This document shows positions 1 through 10,514 of a stretch of 64,000 nucleotides of DNA, piece by piece (the stretch's first letter is position 1; the number at the start of each line of letters is the position of its first letter). A model generated the notes under the pieces. It searched no databases. It was not told where the DNA came from and saw only the letters and a list, made by a program, of their open reading frames with translations. Source of the DNA: Ryuthela nishihirai (lineage: Eukaryota > Arthropoda > Arachnida > Araneae > Heptathelidae). The DNA lies in contig JAWZYU010000009.1 in NCBI GenBank assembly GCA_038380435.1, positions 60,541,901 through 60,605,900 of the forward strand, read 5' to 3'. Made by a program: the position numbers and the translations under genes.

Positions 1-274
1 TTATAAACCAATTCAAGAGTCCTAAGATTATGGTGTTGACACTCGCATAGTTTACTTTTAGTTGTGCTTTTTTTAACTATTTTGTTTTGCCCTTTTGGCC
101 CCTTTGGGGTTTCCTTGTTATTGCCAATAAGGCACTAATTTAGACTTCGAGATATAAGCCATAGGCTTGTAGCGCATAATATTAATTAAAGATATCAGAT
201 ATCAAACAGTAGAAGTGAGAATTGAAAATGTTCAAAAATTGAATGTGTTAAAAATTACTCGCACTTCTAAATAA

Positions 275-870
275 ATAGGTTTACGATTGGACATAAAACT
301 GACATGGAATGATCACAAAAGTTATGCTACAAAGAGATTACTGTTTATTGGCAAGTTTTTATGCAATTAGAAAATTTGCAGATTTTTCATTTCTTAAGAT
401 CTTGTATAATGCCTGCGTCAAATATCATTCATTACATGGTATTGTTATATGGGGAGAGGACATTTATTATAGTAACCTAAAACCGTTATGTACTATTCAA
501 AATTAAATTATAAGATGTATAGCCTTTGCAGAAAGGTATCAAAACATGAACGTATTTTATAAGGATTTACAAATATTAAGTTTTAGACAGATGCCTAATT
601 CATGCATTCGAACCATTTTAATATGTTTATGGTGTTTTGCTACATGTTTATAGAGAATGGAAGGGTGAAGTTTTAAATGATAGGTTCGGTCCCTATTTTA
701 CCAGATCATCTAATAAGCTTATACTACGAAACATTTTGCCGAAAAAGGATATAATCAAAAGGTGTTATATATATATATTTAGATTCTAAGTTATTTAATG
801 AATTACCATTAGAAATCAAATTAAAGACTTTTTAAGTAATGACAAAGGGCATTGAAAACCTGGCTATTTC
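275..870 (+). pseudogene. LINE reverse transcriptase C-terminal (thumb/3') fragment
   Basis: This is a decayed 3' end of a non-LTR retrotransposon ORF2. Read on the plus strand across frames it shows a 'LTWNDH' motif at about 285-315, then a segment ending in 'LHGIVIWG' near 430-455, and finally 'KLFNELPLEIK' near 790-830. This series (L-TW--H, then -YG--WG, then --N-LP--I) is typical of the end of LINE reverse transcriptases of the Jockey/CR1 type. The longest open stretch is 309-506. Stops and frameshifts break the rest, so it is dead. The same C-terminal pattern recurs at 49.5 kb and 58.2 kb in this window. The clade is inferred only loosely. Confidence 0.6.
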
Positions 871-1078
871 ATTTGCAGAATATCGAATTATTATTTTTTT
901 ATATTAATATTGATTAAATTTATTTGAAAAAAGTTAAGATTTTATTAGATTCAAATTACATTTTTTAATCTGTGACTAGACCAAACGTTGTGATAGTTAC
1001 AGCATTTATCAAAAAACGAAAACACGTATTGTTTGTGGAGGACATTTTATTAATAAGCTGTATACCCACTTCGGGCGT

Positions 1079-1685
1079 TCAGAACAGACGCAATTCGACG
1101 TGGCATAAACTTATACAAATCATGCATATACAGTAATGGAATGTGGTACCATTCATCCTGTAAAATATGGCCCAACTATGCCAGTAATGCTGGAGGTGGA
1201 ATGTGTGATCTGAAAATGCGCTCCAGATATTCCCACAAATGTTCAATAATATTGAGATCTGGAGATTGAGGTGGCCAGGGCATCTACTGTACTTCATCCT
1301 CATGATCTGCAAACCAGAACTTGGCACGCTTCGCACAAGGCACAGGTACATTATCCGCTTGAAACCAGGGCGTTCATTACGGAACAATGCCCGCAACATT
1401 GGGCGCAAGTGGTCTCCGAGAATGTATTCGTGTGTTACGGATGTGACATGACCCTACGGAATAGCTAATGAGCCAAAGGAATGTCATGATACGGCAACTC
1501 ACAGCATCAGGGATCCACTTCCATGCTTCACAGTCGGAACCAAACAGTCGGGGTGGTACGCTTCTGCAGGTTTTCGCCAGACGTACACTTTACTAGTGGT
1601 AGGAAACAATGTGAAGCACGATTCATCAGACGTTGCTAGTCTTTAACATCTCAGTTGTTATGTGAAACCTTACACGCTTTGTTGC
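1079..1685 (-). pseudogene. Tc1-like transposase, C-terminal DDE half (broken)
   Basis: Reading the minus strand from 1685 down gives, across frames, 'SDES' then 'YVWRKP', 'VKHGSGSLM', 'LRPMLRALFRNERP', 'FQADN'-like residues, and finally '[10 protein letters not shown]' near 1240-1275. In Tc1 transposases these are the region of the first catalytic Asp, the second catalytic Asp, and the third acidic residue inside N-IEHLW. Such an enzyme cuts and pastes DNA at TA sites in the nucleus. Several frameshifts and stops make this copy inactive. A SINE separates it from its N-terminal half. Confidence 0.72.
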
Positions 1686-1695
1686 ATTGTGTTGG

Positions 1696-2072
1696 TTTAT
1701 TTTACCTCTGAGCGACACTTTTTTGCACACCATGGGCTAAATAGCCAGGCCACATGGACCTCAAAGGCTCAGAGAAGGTTGGGGGAGGGGACCCACTGGA
1801 ACAGCTGTTGGGAGACAGATGGTAGCCTTTCGTCAAGGCCATCCAGAGTGTTCTTTAACGGGCATATCGTATGGCTCTACCGTATACATGGCCATAGCTT
1901 AACGTCCCATCCGATGGACGGCGGCCTTTCCAAGCCGATCGGTGTCCCCTACTGACCATGGCAGGGCGGGGAATTTTGCGGAGATAAATCTCAATGCTGA
2001 CCCAGCTGGAAACGACCTGGAAACTACAGATTACGAGCCTGGCGCGCTACCTACTGAGCCATCTCCGCCACA
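1696..2072 (-). repeat. tRNA-derived SINE (family 1), full length, inside Tc1-like element
   Basis: The element is in minus orientation. The 3' tail region (TTTTACCTCTGAGCG) is at the low-coordinate end and the tRNA-like head (GCGCGCTACCTACTGAGCC on the plus strand) at the high end. It shares its whole length with the better copy at 53298-53677. Flanks CATTGTGTTGG (1685-1695) and CATTGATGTTGG (2073-2084) look like a slightly diverged target-site duplication. It splits a Tc1-like transposase. Confidence 0.82.
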
Positions 2073-2084
2073 CATTGATGTTGG

Positions 2085-2420
2085 TAATCAGAGGTTTGTG
2101 TATTGAATCACGGCCATAAATACCCGCATGATGAAGTTCCCGACGAACTGTTTTGACGAAAACGGTATCATTCGGACTAGTGTTCAACCCTGCTGTTATT
2201 TGTGGTGCCGTGGTCTTGTGCTTCCGTTGTACAATCCGTGCCAAATTTCGCCTATCCCTATCTAACAACTTCGTATGGCGTCCACAATTTGCATGTTTAG
2301 AGGTAATGCCCTGTCCGTTTCGATACGTAAGTCATATCTTCGATACAGTTTCTCGTGTTACACCTATTTCCGCTATTCTGGTTACTGAAGCTCCTACAAG
2401 ACGCACACTAATGATCATGC
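2085..2420 (-). pseudogene. Tc1-like transposase, N-terminal helix-turn-helix half
   Basis: The minus-strand open stretch 2268-2047 begins 'MLDRDRRNLARIVQRKHK' and continues through 'TVRRELHHAGIYGRDS' to 'KPLITN'. This matches the second helix-turn-helix (paired-like) DNA-binding domain of Tc1-type transposases, which recognises the inverted repeats. Upstream residues up to about 2420 look like the first HTH in broken frames. The reading ends where the SINE at 1696-2072 was inserted, and the catalytic half continues beyond it. Confidence 0.78.
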
Positions 2421-2776
2421 CTTTTTAGAAGCACTGAGATCTGACATTGTCGACAATTACACCACAACAGATGTTTCACCTGTGCCTGTGGCACTGCTAC
2501 GTGGTAGCCGACATCGTACTTCTCTCCTTTATTTACCTCACATCGCGGATGACCTTCTCTCTGTGATATGCATATGACGCATTGTGTGTACTCCAGTCGC
2601 CTTCGGTGTTTCTATTATTTTTTTTAAACCACTGTATGTTACGAATAATATATAGATTTATTTATATCCACGAAACGAGTTATCTCCTGCGGATAATTAA
2701 TTTCCATTTGATATGTGCATTTATTTCTGTTCAAATAAGGGAAATAAATTTGACTTGACTTGTTATTCAAGCGAAA

Positions 2777-3380
2777 TGTGCACGTGGAAGAATGTTAGCG
2801 TGACTGTATTATTAAGAGATGCGTGATATACGGCATAGCACGTAATGTAAAAAATTACGTCATATATTGTGAATAGGGCAAAGTTAAGTTTGAAGACGTC
2901 GTCGATCGGATGGGACGTTAAGCCGTGGCCCCCTGTGCGGGAGAGCCATACCCTGTGAACTTTAAAGAACACTCTGGATGGCCTTGACGGGACGCTATCA
3001 TCTGCGCCTCCCAACAGCTGTTCCAGTGGTTCCCCTCCCCCAAACTTCTCTGAGCCTTCGGAGTCCATGTGACCTGGCCATTTAGCCCATGGTGTGCAAA
3101 AAAGTGCCCCTCAGAGGTAAAACAACCCAATCTAAGTTTGAAGAAAATAGAAGAAACTCAGTAGTTGATTGCTTTAGACTTGTACAAAATGTGAATGAGT
3201 CAGCCAGAACTATTGGTTTTAGTTCTGAATATTTAAAATGACTGCAGTCGTTTATGAGAAATGTTATCTTTAGTGCGCATATCGTGTAGTAAATGAGAAG
3301 CATCATTAGCAAGAATCGATGTTATAATCTCTATGTAGAAGCAACTCTGGTTCCGTTTGAAGTGTTATATTTTTTATCAT
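2777..3380 (+). repeat. 5' LTR of the gypsy element at 2.8-5.0 kb, with SINE insertion
   Basis: It aligns by eye with 4690-5033 once the SINE (2898-3132) and one copy of its duplication are removed. Shared landmarks are the TGTGCAC start, the TATTATTAAGAGAT block, CGTCATA, ATGAGAAATGT and AGCATCATT. The end is not sharply defined. Confidence 0.7.
2898..3132 (+). repeat. SINE family 1, 5'-truncated, inside the gypsy 5' LTR
   Basis: Plus-oriented copy starting inside the SINE body (CGGATGGGACGTTAAGCCGT) and ending in GAGGTAAAACAACCCAATC. Exact 12-bp duplications TAAGTTTGAAGA flank it at 2886-2897 and 3133-3144. 5' truncation plus a TSD is the signature of LINE-driven target-primed insertion. 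Confidence 0.88.
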
Positions 3381-3579
3381 CTTTTATTGATAAAATACAT
3401 GATATCAATTAAATAATATTAATAATTATTAATTAATATTAAATCATTTAATATTTAATTAGTTGTTTATAAATTAATCAATATCAGTTTAATTAATTAT
3501 TATTAATTGATATTCGTTTTATATTGATAAATAAGAAAACTCTATAATCTTTGGTGTTAGGAGTGGGATAAGTGATGAA

Positions 3580-4645
3580 AGATGTACATAATAGTAAGAT
3601 TGGAGGACACTTCGGTGTTAATAAAACATTAGCGAAAGTCAGTGAACGATTTCGTTGGCTAAAAATTAGGGCAGACATTAAAAGATGGTGTTGATAATGT
3701 CAGGATTGTGCAGCAAAGAAAAATCTTAAGGCTAGGAGTTGAGACAAGCTACAAACATACAACGTTATTTTTTCTTTTTATTTTTGAAATAATAGCCATG
3801 GATGTTATGCGTCCATTCCCTTGGATTGATGATGGAAATCGCTGTTTATTGGTGACAATGAATTATTTGACGAAGTGGCCTAAGCTTATCCCATAAAGGA
3901 TCAAAGGGTAATAGCAGTTTCAGAGCAGCTGGTGAATAACCTAATCAATGTATATGCAGTAGTATCTTTGAAACTCCACTCGGACCAGGGACAGAATTTT
4001 GAGTCCAATATATTTCAAGACATATGCCAGCTGCTAGGCATTCAGAAAACCAGAACGACTCCCCTACACCCTTAGTCGGATGCCGTGGTTGAGAGATTCA
4101 ACAGAACAATTGCTCAACAGCTAGCATTGTTTGTCGACTACCCCCAAAGTGATTAGTATAGCCATTAACCATTCTTTTTTTGGCATAGAGGACAGCATTA
4201 AACAACTGGACAGACATCTTCAATGATGTTCTTTGAAAAATAATAACGTCTTCACTGTGACTTCTTATATGGTTGACCTAAAGCAATGTCTATATCCACA
4301 CCAAAATATGTACAAGATCTGCAACAACGACTAGAAGAAATTCAACAATCCGTGAGACATAACATCGACCTTGGTAACAAGAAAGCAAAAACGAAGTACG
4401 ACGGTGAAGCGAAAGGAACTTTCTTCAATCAAGGATAAGATTTCTGTCTATATAAATCCACACAGAAGGAAGAGATTTTTGCCAAAACTTCAGAAGCCTT
4501 GGGAAGGCCCAAAAACCGTAGTTACGAGGATTAAGGACAAAATTCATCGCATTTTTCGATGTCCGACCACAAAGGGTAAGGTAGTTCATGTCGTTCGTTT
4601 GGCCCCGTTTGATGAAAGAAATCAAGAACCTTCAGATTCCAGGAT
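3580..4645 (+). pseudogene. Gypsy-type integrase remnant (zinc finger, DDE core, C-terminal domain)
   Basis: In order: an H2C2-like zinc finger ('HFGVNKTLAKV' then a C--C region, about 3605-3720); the core with first catalytic Asp in 'IAMDVMRPFPW' (about 3795-3830) and 'LTKWP' (about 3870); the second Asp in 'LHSDQGQNFES' (about 3980-4012); and the catalytic Glu in 'VVERFNRTI' (about 4087-4115). The C-terminal part, with 'RRKRFLPKLQKPWEGP' and 'KVVHVVRLAPF' (about 4465-4610), is the usual gypsy C-terminal module. Integrase inserts the cDNA copy into the genome. Stops (for example in 'LHP*SD') and frameshifts show it is dead. The longest open part is 4371-4739. Confidence 0.82.
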
Positions 4646-4689
4646 TGTTCAGGAAGAACAAAATCTAAGGAGGGGACAGCGAAGCGAAA

Positions 4690-5033
4690 TGTGCACATAC
4701 AACAATAAAAGCATGATTGTATTATTAAGAGATATATGATATACAGTACGACACGTGGTATGAAAATGTACGTCATACATAGTTAATAGAACAAAACTGA
4801 GTTCGAAAAAAAAACAGAGGACTTGGATTAGACTTGCGTAAAATGTAAAGAGTCAATCAGAATTATAATTATTAGTCTTTTAGTTGTGAAGAATTAAATT
4901 ACATCGTTTATGAGAAATGTCCTTAATACCCACATTGTGTATTAAATAAGAAGCATCATTGGCAAAAATCGGTGTTATGATTTATATGTTGAAACTTCTG
5001 TGTTTCAGTTTGAAGTGCTGTATTCTTTTATTA
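4690..5033 (+). repeat. 3' LTR of the gypsy element
   Basis: Direct repeat of 2777-3380 without the SINE. It begins TGTGCAC right after a purine-rich tract. The last 15 bp align only loosely, so the end is approximate. Confidence 0.68.
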
Positions 5034-5039
5034 TTTTAT

Positions 5040-6110
5040 ATTGATGTATGACAATAGCAATTAGCTATTAGTTTAGAAAATCCATTTGCATTTGCTAAAT
5101 TATTGTTTTATTTATTAAATAATTCATTTACTCTCTATTTGCTTATTACGAACTTACGCATCAGTTCTCAAATAAAATATTGCTAAAAATCTGTAACATT
5201 GTAATAATCGCACACATAGGTAGTTAAAGAGTTACATTGCACTTTAAGAGCTAGAATTTAAATCTTTCAATCATTTCGTATATTCTATAACAGAATAAAC
5301 AATGAAATCAAAATCTCTTGCTAAATTTCATTCCCTTTTCAACCAGAGAGGTAAATAAAACGCATTTGTTATCATTTTAAAATCAGTAGATTCAGATTAG
5401 CACTAGTATTGAATTTTAGTTTTAAACTTCATTATTATTATTTTTATGTCTCCAGGTTCCTGATTCACTTTTTCTGCATCTTCAAGGAAAGAATTTTGCA
5501 AGTTATGCTGAGGGAAAAAAAGTTGACATTTAATTATCAATGACCTTGAGCTTCCATTTACTGCCTAGACCTTCAGCACATAGCCTGTATGTGCGGAAAA
5601 AACAACCTAATTACTATATCATAGATTAAAGTTTTTCTAATATAGAAAAATGTGCAGGAATTTTTCCGCTCTATTTTTGAATTTACCTTCCGGTGAACCT
5701 AGTGTCATTATCCAGACTTACGCAATATTTTACAGGGAAAAAAGTTTTAAAAAATATTTTTTTTTTTCAGTCCGCTTAGCTTCTGTAGTTAGTAATGACC
5801 TATAAGTAAACAAGTTAATGTTACTTCGTTAGAAAGACTAAAATTGTCTCATTAACCTATTGACTCCATGCTGAGCTCATAGCAATTGACTATCATGCCA
5901 GTGATGTAAGGAGTCTTAGTCGCTTTCAGATGTAACAGGATATTAAGCAATTTAGATAAGACACTGCAGGTAATTTAGATACGAAACTTTATCGAAACTT
6001 ATAATTAACGTAGCCCGATTTGTTGCTCAAGTTTGTTATTCTTGATTGATTTTTGTTATATTTTTAATCGCTACTAGATTATATCTGAGCTTATTGCTTA
6101 AAATGCGATA
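5040..6110. other. AT-rich stretch, nothing recognised
   Basis: No open frame, repeat end or RNA-like structure could be supported. It contains homopolymer runs (for example near 5755) but no tandem array. Confidence 0.4.
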
Positions 6111-6112
6111 TA

Positions 6113-6549
6113 CAGGGTGAATCTGAAAAAGTGGGCAAAACTTTACGGGGTGGTAGAACGCAGCTATACGAGCAATATTCGTCATAGATTGTATGGTCGG
6201 AACGCAAGCGGTGAGAATCTAAAAGGTAGTAGACAGTGGAAAACTGTCACATTTAAAGAATGAACACAAGAAGGAGAGGAGATACTCTGTGCCTCACTTG
6301 CATTCCCGTCCGCCGCACCGTACACAAAGTGCATATCCGCCATTTCGTGGTTAGTATAACCAGCCATCCTATCGGCAATCCACGGTAGAAATGCCGTTGG
6401 GAGCGAGGACCGACCCTTTTATACCATTTCCAACGCCACGTAGCGGCTCGCCGTTTGCGTTCCGCCCATACTTTCTATGCCGAATATTGCTCGTATAGCT
6501 GCGTTCTACCACCCCGTAAAGTTTTGCCCACTTTTTCAGATTCACCCTG
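6113..6549. mobile_element. Non-autonomous TIR element with ~70-bp inverted ends
   Basis: The left end starts CAGGGTGAATCTGAAAAAGT and the right end is its near-exact reverse complement, ending at 6549. The arms match for about 70 bp (through the GCTATACGAGCAATATTCG region), then more weakly through GGAACGCAA. Flanks are TATA on the left and CATA on the right, so the TSD is ambiguous (TA or a mutated 4-mer). Open frames inside are short and resemble no transposase. This is a MITE; the superfamily is unsettled. Confidence 0.72.
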
Positions 6550-6554
6550 CATAC

Positions 6555-8705
6555 TGGGACGTACAAAAGTGATATAGTGAGCTCTAATCAAGGTACGCTG
6601 TACATGTTTCATGTAAACCAGAAGAAAACTCCATTAATATATATATATATCTAATATTTATGCAATGCCATACAGATATTTTGCTGCTCCAAAACAATCA
6701 AAACCGTTTTCTGATATCTAGATGATATTTCAATTTTAAGGTATTGTGATATTATTTGCCATTTATAATACTAGTTACAGCAATGCTTTTATTGAGTTTT
6801 TCAGTAGAAATAGATTGAATAGCCGATCGAATAGTTTTTAGATTACATAATTATGTAAGTTTTGTTTCAGCAGAAGGATCTTAGAAATTCATGAATACAG
6901 CATCAAAATATGCGTAAATTTGTACACAAGATAAATATTATTTAAACTGGTTTCATTGGGGAAAACATTTTGAACTTCACGAGTTAAATAAAGAGGGCGT
7001 TAAAAAGGGAAAAGTGGGTGCTGGTGTCAAAACGTTTAGGAACCAGTGTGTTTCAGTGACATGCACAGAACATACTGATATTCTGATGTGTGTGGGGGGT
7101 TCTGATGTGTTTTAATCCAATTGTCGGTTTTATATGCTTCGCTCTCTAATTTTCGGCGATTTCCACAGAAATATATCTAACATATGTAAGCTTTCAAGGA
7201 TGGGGTTAAAATCCATAACAATCCTACTTGTAGGCCACTGATCAGTTATATTTAAATTTTTTGCAACTTAACAAAAATAAATTACCTCTCAAGCAGCTAC
7301 TTACCACAGAAATTTGTCAGGAACCTGTCAGTATAATACGCCCTAGAGAATACCTATAAGAAAGACGAATCCTCAGCAAAGGACAACACAGCAGAAGAAA
7401 CATCCATACCTTATCCGAGGCTCGAATCCAGGTCCTTTGATCAATAATTGATGTAAATAATTCAAACTCGCATCCGCAGAAATACGGTTGAAAATTATAT
7501 CCGTATGATCATTAAGATATTGAGAATATTTTTATTAATCGAAAACCTAATATCAAAAGTTTAAAGAATAAAGTAATCCAAGTCAAAACTTCATTCTACA
7601 GAGGAGGATCAAAAAAAGAACCACATTATACTAAAAACTGAGAAAATGTAAATTTGATTTAGAAATTTCAATTAACTGCATTTAAAATACTATCTGGCCA
7701 TAAATTTGCTCTTTTGTTCTCGCAATACAGAAACTTGTGAACAATTTTGAACATATATCACGGTTATATCCAAAGGAACGTTTATAGGCAAACACACATA
7801 AAAATAAAACACACATGCGAAGCTATTATGTATTTGCATATGTTCGTATTTAAATATTAGATAAGGTTCAGAAGAAATATTACAATGCGAATTTTCAAAA
7901 TTACCAAGAGGAAAACAGCCTTTGCAGATTAAGTACATGATAACCACAATGTTTGACTATTGTTATTCCCTATGTTTTAATAAATTAAGAAATATGATAT
8001 TTTACCGATAAATTTCTGTAATAGGAAGAAAGAAAATAATTTTACTACCAAAATGCATTAAATAAATGTATAATTAGTATCCGACATGAGAGAAAATTAA
8101 ATTTAAAAGTTTTAAATTTGGATCCAGTTTGCCAATAGGTAATGCAATCTACTGTAATGCAAGTAACAAAGAAACATCCAATTTAAGCTTGCACAATCCC
8201 TTATGAATGTTAAACAAATCTTTTAATTGTTAAAAGTAACAGATAAAAGGGGAACCTTCTACAGGGTAATATAGTGAACATTTCTGCTGCCTACTTAAAC
8301 AAGCAGTTACCTGGAAACATTACTTTGTCTTCACACGCCAAATGGGATTAGTAATCCAATTCTGAATACAGGACTTCGAAGTTTAGCAGAGGTTAGTGCT
8401 GAAAGACTAAATAATTTAAATAATCACAGCGAAGACAAATAATTACGCTAATCTCACGTGTTACAACTGAGAGTGTGAACAATTCTCGTGAGGAGTTTGC
8501 CAAATCGTACCCAGTTGTTGATGTTATTAGTTAAATGCAGGAATTCACGATTAGGCGAAATAATAATGCGAAATCCACTGTATCGTAATAAACTTCTTGC
8601 GAGCTCAAACAATATTTACTTTTTTTAAGTTATCATATTTCATTTCCAACAACTCGGGATTCCTTTCTTGATACGAACGTGATGTTTGTTTGAAACGTTC
8701 CGCCT
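6555..8705. other. Unassigned AT-rich region
   Basis: A (TA)n run lies near 6637-6650. Otherwise there is no coding frame, SINE end or inverted repeat that I could defend. The short open frame at 7690-7947 (minus) has no recognisable motif. Confidence 0.35.
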
Positions 8706-8710
8706 TCTAG

Positions 8711-8920
8711 GTGCCTGGGTTGACTCAGTTGGTAGCGCGCCAGGCTCGTAATCTGCAGTTCCCAAATTTGAATCTCACCCTGGAGAACATTACAATTTAT
8801 CTCCTCTAAACCCTTACCTTGCACTCGTTCAGAAAGGGGATACCAACGGGCTTGGAAAGGCCAGAGTCCATTAGATGGGACGTGAAGCCATTGTCTCTTA
8901 TTCAAGAGAATCATACCCTG
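8711..8920 (+). repeat. SINE family 1, 5' part with tRNA-like head
   Basis: Plus-oriented head. An A-box-like TTGACTCAGTTGGTAGCGCG is followed by GCCAGGCTCGTAATCTGCAG (a CGT triplet in the anticodon-loop position) and a decayed B box (AAATTTGAATCTC). The body continues to ACCCTGTGC and stops abruptly at 8920, exactly where the long inverted arm starts. Confidence 0.8.
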
Positions 8921-9404
8921 TGCTGACCACAAAATTAAGATACACTTTATATAAATTATATTATATAAGATAGATAGTGTCGAATGCGTTTTGCTGAAGT
9001 TATACTATGCATGGAATAAGTCGTTTTGCTGAAGTTATACTATGCATGGATTAAGTCTGGTTACAATATGGTTTAATTGCTTGTGGACTATTTAACATCA
9101 GTTACTGGTATTGAAGTTTTGCAATGGAAGTTCTTGAATATAATTACTTATTATAACAAAGATAGAAGGAACAAATTGGTCGAAAACAATAAGATAACGC
9201 ATTTAAGAGAGTTCAACTAAACATTGTTGGGCGATAATGCTACGAGAAAACATGCATTAAATAGTACTGAAACCATGAATTCAATAATACCAAATAATGC
9301 TAATATTATTAGGTTGTTGAACTTCTCACCCCCGCTCCCATTTTCAAAGTTGCTTGCTTAATTCCAGAGCTCATCAACTGTTACTGAATGCAAATATTAC
9401 CTAA
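8921..9404 (+). repeat. Left arm of a long inverted repeat (484 bp)
   Basis: Near-identical reverse complement of 11815-12298. It starts TGCTGACCA and ends near ATATTACC. It contains a 30-odd-bp tandem duplication (GTTTTGCTGAAGTTATACTATGCATGG twice, about 8987-9055) that the other arm also has. No coding assignment. Confidence 0.88.
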
Positions 9405-9517
9405 ACAGAAAAAAAAAATTAATACTAAGAGGATGGCGAATTAATTATTTTTGAATACTTGCTGATTTCAAATTCAGCTTAAAGAAAAACAAACATCCAA
9501 ATGCATATGACAACTAA

Positions 9518-9800
9518 AAACTACATATAATAATAATAAATTTATTGAAACCAATTTATGAATATAACATAAATCAACTTTCATCCACTGAAGAACCTTG
9601 TTTGCTGATGTACATAAACAAAATTATAACAAATTAATTCAGTTGAATAATAGATCAGGGTGATCAACTATGTAAAAAAAAAATCAAACTCACTTTTTTG
9701 AAAATTACCAAATTCTTCAGTGCTCTCATTTCATTATTTAATTCATTATACAATGTAGGTCTAACGTACATAACAAGGGCGGATATAGAGGGAAGGAATG
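9518..9800 (-). pseudogene. LINE 3' end (last codons, 3' UTR, AATAAA)
   Basis: Minus strand reads 'RPTLYNELNNEM' near 9770-9725, matching the G/R-P-LYN-LP-E- block that closes many LINE ORF2s. A 3' UTR follows, ending in an AATAAATTTATTATTATT tail at about 9545-9525. A second LINE 3' end of the same design lies at 11222-11814. Only the very end is present. Confidence 0.5.
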
Positions 9801-9989
9801 AAAGGGGTCATTCCCGCCGTATTATTTCTTTAAGAGACTGGCCTGCACATAACACTCTGTTTTTTATCTTGTTTTAAATACTCTAGGTACTACAGAGTTG
9901 TTATAATTATCTCTCATACAGTACGATAAATAATGACATTGTAATCAGTAAAACTTTGGAAAATGCCATCCATCTTGTTCTCTAACATG

Positions 9990-10103
9990 ATTGCTACTGA
10001 CCAAGGACAGGGAGGAGTGTTTTGCGTAGATAAAGCTCGACACTGGTCCAGGCGGGAGTCGAACCTGGGAACTGCAGAATACGAGCCTGGGGCGCTACCG
10101 ACA
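9990..10103 (-). repeat. SINE family 1 head fragment (minus)
   Basis: Contains body sequence (CTGACCAAGGACAGGGAGGAG) and the tRNA-like head in minus orientation, with B-box complement GAGTCGAACCTGGG and then TACGAGCCTG. It is cut off and faces an inverted copy of its own head at 10104-10140. Confidence 0.8.
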
Positions 10104-10145
10104 GCCTCGTAATCTGCAGTTCCCAGGTTCGACCCTCGCCTACCG
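10104..10145 (+). repeat. Inverted SINE head fragment, head-to-head with 9990-10103
   Basis: GCCTCGTAATCTGCAGTTCC followed by CAGGTTCGACCCTCGCC is the plus-strand form of the same tRNA-like segment. It pairs with 10051-10087 at 33 of 37 positions across a 16-base spacer. Confidence 0.8.
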
Positions 10146-10164
10146 ACTAACAGGTAAGGGGGGG

Positions 10165-10415
10165 GATCGTTGTTGTCAATGGAAACACTATTAACCTCAC
10201 ACTTACAAAATGTCAAAATTCGAGCCTAAATGTATCGTTTGCAGTATTCGTTTAAAATTTTGCAAGCGACAAACTTTACCATTATTAGAGAGCTGAATTA
10301 AAACTTTTGAGAGATCCGGAAAGTGTGAATCATAACATTTTATCAATACCTAACCAACCTAAAAAAATTGTATTTATCTCAAAACAAAAATTTGATTGCC
10401 TACAGACGACAAAGC
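10165..10415 (+). repeat. A/B repeat family, single B monomer (copy 4)
   Basis: Runs from GTTGTTGTCAATGGAAAC, through TGTATCGTTTGCAGTATTCG and CGGAAAGTGTGAATCATAAC, to TACAGACGACAAAGCAAAA. These landmarks recur in the same order at 28.5-29.35 kb, 57.2-58.1 kb and (inverted) 62.9-63.25 kb. The end matches the end of copy 2 near 58127. Confidence 0.78.
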
Positions 10416-10428
10416 AAAAACATCATTT

Positions 10429-10512
10429 TTTTTTTTGCTGGAAAACGAACTGAAAATAATAATGGGCAACTTGTTCCATTATTATTTTCAGTTCGTTTTC
10501 CAGCAAAAAAAA
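10429..10512. repeat. Near-perfect hairpin, 37-bp arms, 10-base loop
   Basis: Arms 10429-10465 and 10476-10512 (core GCTGGAAAACGAACTG and its complement) pair essentially without mismatch around loop GCAACTTGTT. It immediately follows the end of an A/B monomer. No protein is implied. Confidence 0.92.
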
Positions 10513-10514
10513 TT

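Larger units (their letters stand above)
1075..2634 (-). mobile_element. Tc1-like DNA transposon, degenerate, split by a SINE
   Basis: This is a minus-strand Tc1/mariner-superfamily element. Its N-terminal half lies at about 2085-2500 and its C-terminal catalytic half at about 1080-1680. A SINE (1696-2072) sits between them. The right end reads CACTG followed by TA at 2635-2636, as expected for a Tc1-type end with a TA target. The left TIR was not found, so that boundary is approximate. It belongs to a different subfamily from the elements at 13.1, 50.9 and 56.3 kb. Confidence 0.7.
2777..5033 (+). mobile_element. Ty3/gypsy-type LTR retrotransposon, internally deleted
   Basis: Two diverged direct repeats bracket an integrase remnant: 2777-3380 (with a SINE inside) and 4690-5033. 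Both begin with shared sequence GCGAAATGTGCAC and share ATTGTATTATTAAGAGAT, TTTATGAGAAATGT and GAAGCATCATT. Without the SINE both are about 350 bp. A purine-rich tract (AAGGAGGGGACAG, about 4668-4680) lies just before the second repeat, where a polypurine tract should be. Gag, protease, reverse transcriptase and RNase H are missing, and the space before the integrase holds AT-rich simple sequence (about 3380-3530). LTR 3' ends are approximate. No TSD was found. Confidence 0.75.
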
